DNA of 32,235 nt from Bacteroidota bacterium (GTDB lineage: Bacteria > Bacteroidota > Bacteroidia > B-17B0 > B-17BO). Where the stretch lies: positions 1 through 32,235 of the forward strand of contig JANXRU010000196.1 of the NCBI GenBank assembly GCA_025356715.1, given 5' to 3'. The position numbers and the translations under genes were made by a program. The notes under the pieces were generated by a model, which worked only from the letters and a program-made list of their open reading frames with translations, had not been told where the DNA came from and ran no database searches. This document shows, piece by piece, positions 23,461 to 31,412 of the stretch (positions are counted from its first letter, which is position 1; each line of letters opens with the position of its first letter).

Positions 23461-23976
23461 TTATTTCCCTTCCAAATCGGCTGAAGTGCCGTAAGTAGCT
23501 GGAAGTGCAACGTCCAATAAACGTAAATAAACCGTTAATTGCCCACGGTGATGGTATAAATGATTCATACACCAAGTGCGCACGACACCAACTTTTGGTG
23601 CTGTAAAATAAATTTGCTCTGCATTGCGCATGGTCCAATCTTTCATCAAATCATCTTCGGTAACACTATTTAAAATAACAATAGATTTTTCTATTAAGTC
23701 GTCGTGAAATGCAACAAGCTCATCGGCTGTTTTAAATTCTTTTGGTTTATAATCCATTTTTGAAAAATCCAATTCATCTTGTACTAAACATTCTTTCCAC
23801 CACCCTGATATTTCAGCTACATGCGATGATAGGCTTTTTAATGTCATTGACTTCGGATGAGGCTTAAAATCTAATTTATCAAAAGGAACTAACGCTAATA
23901 ATTGGCGAGTACTAACTGCTTCTTGCTTTATTTCATGGATAAAAGCTTCCATTCTATTTTTTTTTACATTTTCCAC
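23461..23976 (-). CDS. DinB-family protein inside the Bat operon
   Basis: A 171-residue four-helix-bundle protein of the DinB/YfiT type. The metal-binding histidines are visible: the first in LSSHVAEI (about His51) and the pair in NHLYHHRGQL (about 138-142). The C-terminal YGTSADLE is typical of the Bacteroidota subgroup. DinB-like proteins often act as metal-dependent thiol transferases, or have no known function; the family name does not mean DNA polymerase IV. The start is a GTG at 23976; an ATG at 23952 is an alternative. It sits 71 bp after batD and one base before batE, so it must be cotranscribed with batE. A DinB gene between batD and batE is not part of the standard Bat operon as I know it. 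Confidence 0.88.
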   Translation of the reverse strand: MENVKKNRMEAFIHEIKQEAVSTRQLLALVPFDKLDFKPHPKSMTLKSLSSHVAEISGWWKECLVQDELDFSKMDYKPKEFKTADELVAFHDDLIEKSIVILNSVTEDDLMKDWTMRNAEQIYFTAPKVGVVRTWCMNHLYHHRGQLTVYLRLLDVALPATYGTSADLEGK

Positions 23977-24047
23977 TTTATAGTATATTTTAGGGGTGAG
24001 GTATTTGTAATTAAATTTTTGTTAGAATTATATTTTTCATTGTCAAA

Positions 24048-25931
24048 TTAACTTGTTGTTTTGATCTGCTCTTCTATTTGAGAAATTAATAATACGGTAT
24101 CATTATATACTTTTTGTAAATCTCCCGTAACCGCACTAGGTGCATATTTAGCATACTCACAAGTATTTAAAGTATCAATCGTGTTTTTTGTTGTATCTAT
24201 TGTTACACTTCTTGACAATAACATGTCTGATATTTTATCTTTTGATAAATCTACAATGGACAAATTAAATTTGTTGCCAATATATTTATTAAGAGCATTC
24301 AATATTTCATTAAAAAATAATTCCTTATTATTTGTTCCTAAATGTTTCTCGGCAATTACTAATTGCTTCTTAGCCATTTTAGCAGCTTTTCGTTCTTTAA
24401 CTAATATTAGATTGCTGTTTTCTTTAATGTGTTTGCGAACTAATATAATTCCTCCAATAAATAATAACGTTGGAATAATTAAAAATAAATAATGAAAAAA
24501 TGATGAAAAGAACTCCACATCATTTTTTTGTAAATCTAAATCGCCTGTTTTAATATAACGGATATCATTATCTGTGGCGTCAACACCCTTTTTAGTAGGT
24601 GTAATAACTTGAGCAGAACCAGCATCTCCTTCTAAAACGGTTAATTTAATTTCAGGAGAAGGTAATGTTACATATTGCTTTTTATCAGGATCGAAATAAC
24701 TAAAGTTCAATTTATCTAATACAAATTCTCCTTTCTCCCGAGGAATAATTAAATAATCATAGGTTTTACTTCCACTAACTCCACCAACGGCATTTATCTT
24801 TTCGTTGATTTTTGGATCATACGATTCGAAGCTTTCAGGTAAATTTAAATGCAATGGTTCTACTAATTTAATATTCCCCTTACCACTAATCGTGATTTTT
24901 AAATTAACCGCATCATTTGCTTTGACTTGTTGCTTATTAATTTCAGCCTTGTAGCTATAATTACCTACCGCTCCAGAAAACTCTAAAGGTTTATTTTCAG
25001 AAGGTAGTTCAAGAACCTCTACTTTTACGACTTTACTTTTTACTTTAACAACAACGTCTTCATAACCTCCAGCTCCAAAAAATTGTTCGAAAATATTACG
25101 AGGTTGACGCTTTGTTTGACGGCGAACAATGCACTCTAATTCAATTGGTTCCACTGTAATATTACCAGTACGTTGTGGGAATAAAAACACACGATTATAA
25201 TCAGCAACATAATAATTGATTCCATTTACATTCTCTTGCTTCAATTCAATTTGCTTAGTAACTTCTTCAATTTGCGACCAGAATCCATTATATGCAGGAA
25301 ATTCAACATTTTGGAAACCTCTTAAATCTACTCTTGAATATACTTTTTGAGTTAAAATTAATTGTTCTCCTAAATAACATTTTGATTTACTTAAAAAAGT
25401 CCTGACAAATAATTCTTCGTTACCAACAGCTGTTGCAACTTGGTTTTGCTGTGGTTGTTGGTTAGTTCCACCCTGCGTTGCTTGGTTACCTTGCTGGGTA
25501 GTACCACCTTTTCCAACTTCAATAGCGATAGGTTTTGTTTCTAATTTACTATTACCAGATACACAAGTAGCTGCACCGATAGTAATTTTACCTTCTTTTT
25601 TTGCCGCAATAAAAATCGAAATGGTGGTTGATTGAGACATATTCCCATTTACCATACTCATGCTATTGCTTTGATTTGGTCCACCTGCAATATTAAAATC
25701 TTTATTCAAATCGGGAAGAGACACATTACCACCAGCCCCATTAATTGTAAAAGCAATTTGAAATACCTCTCCAACTGCTACTTTGTTTTTACTAACCTGA
25801 GCTATAAAGGAAGGCGTTTGAGAACATATAACCGATGAGATAAATATAAATAAAAGAGACAGCCTCGCCCCTAAACCCTTCCTAAAGGAGATAGCAGAAG
25901 AACGAATAATTATGTTTGATACGAATTTCAA
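24048..25931 (-). CDS. batD: BatD: oxygen-tolerance family membrane protein
   Basis: A 627-residue BatD protein. After an N-terminal signal region (hydrophobic LSLLFIFISSVICS, about 24-37), several beta-rich extracytoplasmic domains begin with PSFIAQVSKNKVAVGEVFQI, the BatD hallmark. A Gly/Gln/Thr-rich linker lies near residues 143-170, a single membrane segment near 485-507 (FHYLFLIIPTLLFIGGIILV), and a cytoplasmic helical tail ends the protein. The only start upstream of the signal region is TTG at 25931. The first 24 codons include repeat-like DNA (about 25861-25892) that encodes an unusual RKGLGARLS stretch. It lies 14 bp after batC in the Bat operon. BatD is thought to hold VWA partners at the membrane; that role is inferred. 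Confidence 0.93.
   Translation of the reverse strand: MKFVSNIIIRSSAISFRKGLGARLSLLFIFISSVICSQTPSFIAQVSKNKVAVGEVFQIAFTINGAGGNVSLPDLNKDFNIAGGPNQSNSMSMVNGNMSQSTTISIFIAAKKEGKITIGAATCVSGNSKLETKPIAIEVGKGGTTQQGNQATQGGTNQQPQQNQVATAVGNEELFVRTFLSKSKCYLGEQLILTQKVYSRVDLRGFQNVEFPAYNGFWSQIEEVTKQIELKQENVNGINYYVADYNRVFLFPQRTGNITVEPIELECIVRRQTKRQPRNIFEQFFGAGGYEDVVVKVKSKVVKVEVLELPSENKPLEFSGAVGNYSYKAEINKQQVKANDAVNLKITISGKGNIKLVEPLHLNLPESFESYDPKINEKINAVGGVSGSKTYDYLIIPREKGEFVLDKLNFSYFDPDKKQYVTLPSPEIKLTVLEGDAGSAQVITPTKKGVDATDNDIRYIKTGDLDLQKNDVEFFSSFFHYLFLIIPTLLFIGGIILVRKHIKENSNLILVKERKAAKMAKKQLVIAEKHLGTNNKELFFNEILNALNKYIGNKFNLSIVDLSKDKISDMLLSRSVTIDTTKNTIDTLNTCEYAKYAPSAVTGDLQKVYNDTVLLISQIEEQIKTTS
25861..25892 (-). 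repeat. Repeat-like insert in the batD 5' coding region
   Basis: On the minus strand this region holds CTCCTTTAGGAAGGGTTTA followed by GGGGCGAGGCTG. It is G-rich for this genome and resembles CCTTTAGGG/TTTAGGGGYGAGG intergenic repeats I associate with Bacteroidota. A related word, TTTAGGGGTGAGG, occurs at about 23989-24001 on the plus strand between batD and the dinB-like gene, in the opposite orientation. It is read through in frame as part of the signal peptide n-region. Confidence 0.4.
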
Positions 25932-25945
25932 TCTTACTTCTTAAA

Positions 25946-26716
25946 TTACCAATCTTTTTCTACTTTCTTTTTCTGACCAGGCTCTCCTTTTTTCTTCCGA
26001 AGCGACTGCATTTTCTTTTCATCATTTTTTAAGGCATTCAACATTTGTTCAGCTTGTTCTTTACTCATTTTAGGTTGAGCAGCTTCTTGTTTTTCCTTAT
26101 CGTTCTTATTATTAATTTTTTCTTTATCCTTTTCTCCTTTATCTTCCTTTTTATCACCGTCTTTTTTATCGTCCTTTTTCTTATCGTCTTTCTTTTGTTG
26201 GTCTTGCTGTTTTTTTAATTGACGTTGTGCAAAAGCTAAGTTGTAACGAGTATCTTCATCTTTAGGATTTAATTTCAATGCTTTTTTATATCCTGAAATG
26301 GCATCTTCGAAATTTGATTGAAACAATTTTGAATTACCGTAATTATGCCATGCTTTTTGAATGGTATCAGGATGAGAAACAGATTTAGCAACTACTTCAA
26401 ACTGTTCAGCTGCTTGATCAAAAATGATGCTGGCGGCAGAATCTTTTGTCATCCGTTTATCAGGTATAGGCAATTTACCAGATTTAATACCATAAGCCGT
26501 TTTATATAATGCATCGCCTAAATTGAAATTAGCTTTATAAAAATCCTGTTTCTCTTTTAATGATTTTTTATACAAATTAGCCGCCTCCATAGTCTTTCCT
26601 CCGAAATAACTTTGGTTACCATTATACAAAGCTTGCTTTTCTTTTTGAGAAAAACCACTTATAACTACTACAAGAAGTAGTACAACAAATAAAATATGTT
26701 TCTTATCCTTTTGCAT
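25946..26716 (-). CDS. batC: BatC: exported TPR protein with charged linker
   Basis: A 256-residue protein with an N-terminal hydrophobic signal or anchor (ILFVVLLLVVVISGFSQ), TPR repeats (about 28-170; for example FYKANFNLGDALYK, AWHNYGNSKLFQSNFEDAISGYKKAL), and a very Lys/Asp/Glu-rich, Gln-rich low-complexity segment (about 165-215). A C-terminal SKEQAEQMLNALKNDEKKMQSLRKKK motif follows, which is characteristic of BatC in Bacteroidota. ATG start; its first 14 bases overlap the end of batB, indicating translational coupling. It probably acts as a protein-interaction partner of BatA/B in the periplasm; this is inferred from family and operon. Confidence 0.93.
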   Translation of the reverse strand: MQKDKKHILFVVLLLVVVISGFSQKEKQALYNGNQSYFGGKTMEAANLYKKSLKEKQDFYKANFNLGDALYKTAYGIKSGKLPIPDKRMTKDSAASIIFDQAAEQFEVVAKSVSHPDTIQKAWHNYGNSKLFQSNFEDAISGYKKALKLNPKDEDTRYNLAFAQRQLKKQQDQQKKDDKKKDDKKDGDKKEDKGEKDKEKINNKNDKEKQEAAQPKMSKEQAEQMLNALKNDEKKMQSLRKKKGEPGQKKKVEKDW

Positions 26717-27752
26717 TCTTAAATAAATTCAATTTTTTCCAAAGTTTACTAACGCGTTCAGATATCAATGCTTCTATAACTAAAAATAATAAAGCAGCTC
26801 CTAAAAACCACTGAAATTGGTCTTCATAATCAGCAAACATTTTACTTTCTAATTGTTTTTTATCAAGCTCAGCTATTTTATTTAAAATAACATCAAGCCC
26901 TACATCACTAGTGCTTGCCTGAACATAAACTCCATTCGTAGCTCCTGAAATTTCTTGTAATATCTTCGCATCTAATTTGGTAACAATGGTATTACCAGCC
27001 TCATCTTTTTTGTAACCACTTACGATGCCATCAACTACATTCGGAATTGGCACGCCGCTTTCTGAACCAACACCAATCGTATGAATAACAATATTTTTTT
27101 TTCCTGCTTCTTCCGCTGCATCAACAGCACTTTCCTGAGCTTCTTCATTGTTTTCTCCATCAGTTATAACAACAATTGCTTTATTTTTCCCCTCATCCTT
27201 ACCAAAACTTTCTACAGCTTTATTAATAGCATCTGCTATGTTAGTGCCTTGTGTAGGAACAATCTTCGTATTAATACTTTCTAAAAATAATTTAGCAGTA
27301 CTATAATCTGTTGTAATTGGTAATTGAACATAGGCTTCTCCTGCAAAAATGATAATTCCTAAACGATCTCCTTGCAATTTATTAATCATGTTTTCAATGG
27401 CCATTTTAGCTCTATCCAAACGATTAGGCGATAAATCTTGTGCTAACATACTATTAGAAACATCTAAACATATCATGATATCAGCACCTTCCCGTTTCAC
27501 ATCTTTCAATTTTGAACCAGATTGTAAATTACAGATTCCTAAAATTAAAAATGAAAAGCCAATAAGGTATAAAACAAACTTTGTCACTTTTTTGGGTATA
27601 GAAACATCAGGTGTTAAAAGGCTAATTAATCCAGCGTCTCCGAGTTTCTTTAAATTTTGTTTTCGCTTATAGGCAACCCATAGATAAACAATCACGCAAA
27701 AAGGAATAATGGCGAAAGCATAAAAGTAGATTGGGTTTTCGAACTTAAACAT
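26703..27752 (-). CDS. batB: BatB: membrane VWA-domain protein
   Basis: A 349-residue protein with two N-terminal membrane segments (about 8-27 and 57-75), a von Willebrand factor A domain (about 90-290) and a C-terminal membrane segment (about 318-335). The MIDAS motif DVSNS (Asp97, Ser99, Ser101) is complete, with PTQGTNIADA (MIDAS Thr) and ITDGENNE (MIDAS Asp) following, so metal binding is expected. Its start overlaps the batA stop by one base (TAATG arrangement), and its end overlaps batC by 14 bp. VWA proteins of this type work with MoxR AAA ATPases. The specific ligand of the Bat system is unknown. Confidence 0.94.
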   Translation of the reverse strand: MFKFENPIYFYAFAIIPFCVIVYLWVAYKRKQNLKKLGDAGLISLLTPDVSIPKKVTKFVLYLIGFSFLILGICNLQSGSKLKDVKREGADIMICLDVSNSMLAQDLSPNRLDRAKMAIENMINKLQGDRLGIIIFAGEAYVQLPITTDYSTAKLFLESINTKIVPTQGTNIADAINKAVESFGKDEGKNKAIVVITDGENNEEAQESAVDAAEEAGKKNIVIHTIGVGSESGVPIPNVVDGIVSGYKKDEAGNTIVTKLDAKILQEISGATNGVYVQASTSDVGLDVILNKIAELDKKQLESKMFADYEDQFQWFLGAALLFLVIEALISERVSKLWKKLNLFKNAKG

Positions 27753-28762
27753 TATGGTATAGCTTTAAAAACAAATCGTTTCAATAAAAATTCTAATAAT
27801 AAACAAATAGCTGCTGCTAAAGCCAAAGGCAAAAAATGTTCTGCTTTATTGGTAAAACTTTGTTCGCTAATAATTGTTTTTTCTAATTTATCAATTTCTT
27901 TATAGGTGTTTTCTAAAGCCTCTTTGTTAGTTGCTCTAAAATATTTTCCACCTGTCATGTTACTAATCTGAGTCATAGTTTCATCGTCTATATCTACATC
28001 CACATAATCATATTCCATTTCTCCATTCGGATACAACGCCACTGGCTGTAAGGCTTTTCCTTTAGTACCAACACCAATACAATATACTCGCACACCAAAT
28101 GTTTTAGCAATTTCTGCTGCCGTTAAAGGTGCAATTTCTCCTGTATTACTTTTACCATCCGAAATTAAAATCACCACTTTACTTTTTGCCTTACTATCTT
28201 TTACACGCGCTACACCATCTGCTAACCCTAAACCTATAGCAGTACCCTGATCTAACATTCCTGCCTTAATATCAGTAAACATATTTTTAATAATTTTATG
28301 ATCCGTTGTTAATGGACATTGCGTAAAAGCTTCTCCACCAAAAATCACTAAACCAATTTTATCATTAGGTCGTGCATCTATAAAATCAGCCAATACTTCT
28401 TTAGCAACTTCAATACGATTTGGCTTAAAATCTTTAGCCAACATTGATAATGAAACGTCTAAACTCACTACGATGTCAATTCCTTCAGTCTTTGTATCTT
28501 TCCAGCTACTCCGGCTTTGAGGACGAGCAATAGCTAATATCAATAATGATAAACAGATCGATCGCAATACAAATAATACATGACGAAACTTTGCTTTTAA
28601 AGAAGATTTAATTCCTGTAAATAAAGTAAAAGAAGAAAAATTAACTTCTCCTTCATACGTTTTTAATTTATAGATATACCAAATAATAAGTACTGGTAAA
28701 ATAGTAAATAACCAAAACCAATGTTTTTCAGCAAATTGTATGTCGTTGAAGTAAGAGAGCAT
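27752..28762 (-). CDS. batA: BatA: membrane VWA-domain protein
   Basis: Paralogous to BatB: 336 residues with N-terminal membrane segments (about 15-31 and 61-79), a VWA domain with a complete MIDAS (DVSLS; Asp102, Ser104, Ser106), MLDQGTAIGLGLADG and ISDGKSNTG, and a C-terminal membrane segment (about 312-330). The KPNRIEVAKEVLADFI stretch is conserved in the BatA/BatB family. The ATG lies 13 bp after the BatD-like gene, and the stop overlaps the batB start. BatA and BatB are presumably membrane-bound subunits of one complex, with the VWA domains facing the cytoplasm or periplasm depending on topology, which I cannot fix from sequence. Confidence 0.94.
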   Translation of the reverse strand: MLSYFNDIQFAEKHWFWLFTILPVLIIWYIYKLKTYEGEVNFSSFTLFTGIKSSLKAKFRHVLFVLRSICLSLLILAIARPQSRSSWKDTKTEGIDIVVSLDVSLSMLAKDFKPNRIEVAKEVLADFIDARPNDKIGLVIFGGEAFTQCPLTTDHKIIKNMFTDIKAGMLDQGTAIGLGLADGVARVKDSKAKSKVVILISDGKSNTGEIAPLTAAEIAKTFGVRVYCIGVGTKGKALQPVALYPNGEMEYDYVDVDIDDETMTQISNMTGGKYFRATNKEALENTYKEIDKLEKTIISEQSFTNKAEHFLPLALAAAICLLLEFLLKRFVFKAIP

Positions 28763-28775
28763 TATTTGTTGTTAG

Positions 28776-30374
28776 TTATTTGTATTGACTTGGTGTTACT
28801 AGAATGCTTGTTATTAAATTATTTTCTTTATCTGAATAAATGTATTCAAATGTCACAGAATTATCTCTTAATACTTTCATCTGTTCATTTGTTTTAATGT
28901 TATTAATGATTGATGGCTCTATGTATTGCTTTAATTCGGGGATATTAACATTTACCTTTAACATATTTAATAATGTATAGTGATATTGAAATATCGATTC
29001 AGTAGATACAGAACTACTATCTAATCTGGTTTCTGAATCAAGCATTATTGGACAAGATTGATTTAGGCCTTTAGCAATAGGTAACATCATTTCTTTTATA
29101 CTATCCTGTTCTTTATGTGCAAAGAATTTTTGAATTAAATAACCCAAGCCAAATATTACAATAACTCCAAGAATACTTCCAATTATAAACCCTATTTTCT
29201 TTTTAGAATTTATTTTTTTCTTTAATTGACCCGTGGAATTATTTTCAATTAAATTAGATTTTGATTCTTTAACAATATTTTCTTTAATGACATTATTTGA
29301 CTGGACTATATTTTCAGTTATTTTATTATTTTGTACTTGTTTTTGCGTATAGTTATTATAGTCATTTATTACTTCTTGATGAATTATAATCTCATCTTCT
29401 CGCATGGTTCCTTTTACAAAATCAAAAGCATTATTAAGCGTTAACGTATGTTCGGCTTCAATAGGAATTTGTTTAGCAAATTTTACAAAATCGGATAACG
29501 TTAATATCTGATACAATTTCGCTTTACTTTCAGAGTCAACTACCTGCGATTTAAAGACATGGATAATTTCATCAGAAGTTAATTCTAAAGCATTAATATT
29601 AAAACGTTCTTCTATGTACAAACGAATCGTATCTGTAATTTCTGAATAATATTCTTTAATCTTATTATCTTTCCAAATACCTTCTTCTTTGATTTTTTCA
29701 AGCGCAGCAAAGGCTGTAATATGAGCAGGTGTTTTTGGTTTTTCAGGAATTACTTCCACTGGTTTATTTTTCTTAATTCTTCTTACAATTAAAATGATAA
29801 TAATGATAGCAGTCAAAATAGCTAAAGCTATATATACATATGGTAAATACCATTTCCAATCGAAAGGTTCATCAAAGGGAGCTTTAATGTCTTTTAATTT
29901 TGCAGCTGATGTATCGGTAGGAACAGAATTAACTTCAAGTAACAATGCTTCCGTTAATAATTTATTGGAAGTATCGTTATTTAATACAAATTCAAATGGC
30001 GGTATAGCATAATAACCAGAATCAAAACTAGTAATTAATAATTGAATGTGTTGTTGTATAAAATTAGGGCGAGACTTATCTGGAATTGTTGTATCAATTT
30101 TAGTAATATTTAAAACTTCAATTTCCTTTCTAAGAGTATCTTCTATTTGTGGCCATTGTATATTCAAATTCTTATTCGTTGAAGCATCATAACTCAAATA
30201 CAAATCTAAACGTGTTTGCTCTCCAATTCGTATTTTGTTAGAATCTAAAACCGCATGAACTTCTACCTGAGCATGGGCTTGCGCAGATAAAAGAATTAAG
30301 ATAAAAGATAAAAGACTGAAAAATAGTGTTTGTCTTAAATCCCTAACATAAAATATGTTTTTTATTCGGCTCAT
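28776..30374 (-). CDS. BatD-like membrane protein fused to an extra C-terminal exported domain
   Basis: I chose the ATG at 30374 (532 residues) over an upstream TTG at 30389. Order: signal peptide/anchor (about 16-35, ending AQAHAQ), a beta-rich extracytoplasmic domain (36-170) resembling BatD N-domains (VEVHAVLDSNKIRIGEQTRL), a membrane helix (about 176-197), and a cytoplasmic helical domain (about 210-325; ITDTIRLYIEERFNINALELTSDEI), typical of the protein normally encoded between the DUF58 gene and batA. An Asn/Gln/Lys-rich linker follows (330-390), then a second membrane helix (about 394-415) and a C-terminal domain (about 418-532; NQSCPIMLDSETRLDSSS, ending ILVTPSQYK). The usual protein stops near residue 325. 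The C-terminal domain looks like a small exported domain I associate with separate Bacteroidota proteins. I cannot name it. Confidence 0.8.
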   Translation of the reverse strand: MSRIKNIFYVRDLRQTLFFSLLSFILILLSAQAHAQVEVHAVLDSNKIRIGEQTRLDLYLSYDASTNKNLNIQWPQIEDTLRKEIEVLNITKIDTTIPDKSRPNFIQQHIQLLITSFDSGYYAIPPFEFVLNNDTSNKLLTEALLLEVNSVPTDTSAAKLKDIKAPFDEPFDWKWYLPYVYIALAILTAIIIIILIVRRIKKNKPVEVIPEKPKTPAHITAFAALEKIKEEGIWKDNKIKEYYSEITDTIRLYIEERFNINALELTSDEIIHVFKSQVVDSESKAKLYQILTLSDFVKFAKQIPIEAEHTLTLNNAFDFVKGTMREDEIIIHQEVINDYNNYTQKQVQNNKITENIVQSNNVIKENIVKESKSNLIENNSTGQLKKKINSKKKIGFIIGSILGVIVIFGLGYLIQKFFAHKEQDSIKEMMLPIAKGLNQSCPIMLDSETRLDSSSVSTESIFQYHYTLLNMLKVNVNIPELKQYIEPSIINNIKTNEQMKVLRDNSVTFEYIYSDKENNLITSILVTPSQYK

Positions 30375-30449
30375 ATTTTGCTTTCGCAACTGTTTAAATT
30401 GTTATATGTACTTTCTTTTATCTTGAGTCTTAATTTTATATTAAAAAAA

Positions 30450-31316
30450 TTATCTCTTCTTAAACAAATTCATTAATGGTTTTATATAGCCTTCGTCGGT
30501 AAAAATAGTTGTAAAATCTACTCCACTCTTATTAAAAACATCTTTTAATTCTGCTTCAAACTTCAATTGATTAACATGTAGTTGCTTACGAACAGACGCG
30601 TTACTCGTATCTATCCACATATACTTCCCTGTTTCATTATCCTTCAATTTAACTAAACCTACATCTGGCAACATGGTTTCATGTTTATCATTAATTCTAA
30701 GTACAACTAAATCATGCTTACGATTAGCTACTTTCATTGCATCTGAGTAATTATGGTTATCGTAAAAATCAGAAATTAAAAAAGCAATACTTTTCTTTTT
30801 GATAATATTAGTTAAGTATTTCAATGCAAAGCTAATATCTGTGCCCATTTGCACAGGTTCAATATTAATAAGCTCTCTAATGATTCTTAAAATATGTGAC
30901 TTTCCTTTTTTAGGAGGGATAAATTTTTCAATCTTATCACTAAAAAATATGACTCCAATTTTATCATTATTTTGTGTGGCCGAAAACGCAATTACCGCAC
31001 ATAGTTCCGTAATTAAATCTTGTTTAAATTGTTTTTGAGTACCAAATTTTCCGCTAGCACTCACATCCACCAAAATCATCACACTTAATTCGCGTTCTTC
31101 TTCAAATACTTTTACATAAGGTGTTCTTAAGCGAGCTGTTACATTCCAATCAATAGTTCTTACATCATCTCCTGGCGCATATTCTCGAACCTCGCTAAAA
31201 GCCATACCGCGCCCTTTAAAGGCAGAATGATATTCCCCAGAAAATATCTGGTTACTCAATCCTTTCGATTTGATTTCTATTTTTCTTACTTTTTTAAGTA
31301 ATTCGGCAGTTTCCAC
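30450..31316 (-). CDS. DUF58-domain VWA-like protein of the MoxR/Bat operon
   Basis: A 288-residue cytoplasmic protein without membrane segments. The N-terminal SNQIFSGEYHSAFKGRGMAFSEVREY and the DUF58 core YAPGDDVRTIDWNVTARLRTPYVKVFEEERE (given here in part; about residues 46-76) are followed by a VWA-like fold with a MIDAS-type motif DVSAS (Asp84, Ser86, Ser88). The start is a GTG at 31316: the family begins METxELLKKVRKIEIK, which fits exactly. The adjacent MoxR ATPase is separated by 96 bp holding a large inverted repeat. DUF58 proteins are the standard partners of MoxR ATPases; the client is unknown. Confidence 0.93.
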   Translation of the reverse strand: METAELLKKVRKIEIKSKGLSNQIFSGEYHSAFKGRGMAFSEVREYAPGDDVRTIDWNVTARLRTPYVKVFEEERELSVMILVDVSASGKFGTQKQFKQDLITELCAVIAFSATQNNDKIGVIFFSDKIEKFIPPKKGKSHILRIIRELINIEPVQMGTDISFALKYLTNIIKKKSIAFLISDFYDNHNYSDAMKVANRKHDLVVLRINDKHETMLPDVGLVKLKDNETGKYMWIDTSNASVRKQLHVNQLKFEAELKDVFNKSGVDFTTIFTDEGYIKPLMNLFKKR

Positions 31317-31324
31317 CTTTGGTG

Positions 31325-31411
31325 AGTTTTTAGTTTTTGGTTATTAGTTTTTAATACAGATACAGCGTTAGTTTTTTAATATTAAAAACTAAACACTAAC
31401 AACTAAAAACT
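31325..31411. repeat. Large inverted repeat (32-nt arms) between moxR and the DUF58 gene
   Basis: The left arm 31325-31356 and right arm 31380-31411 are complementary at 28 of 32 positions, around a 23-nt loop. The arms consist of repeated TAGTTTTT/AAAAACTA words and almost no G on the right arm. In RNA from the minus strand this would be a long, AU-rich hairpin lying inside the operon. It shares GTGTTTAGTTTTTAATA with the inverted repeat at 14734-14792. Confidence 0.8.
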
Positions 31412-31412
31412 A

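Noticed and set aside
23460..23510. Upstream 17-codon extension of batE
   Set aside because: It overlaps the end of the dinB-like gene and lacks signal-peptide character. The ATG at 23459 gives a standard signal peptide.
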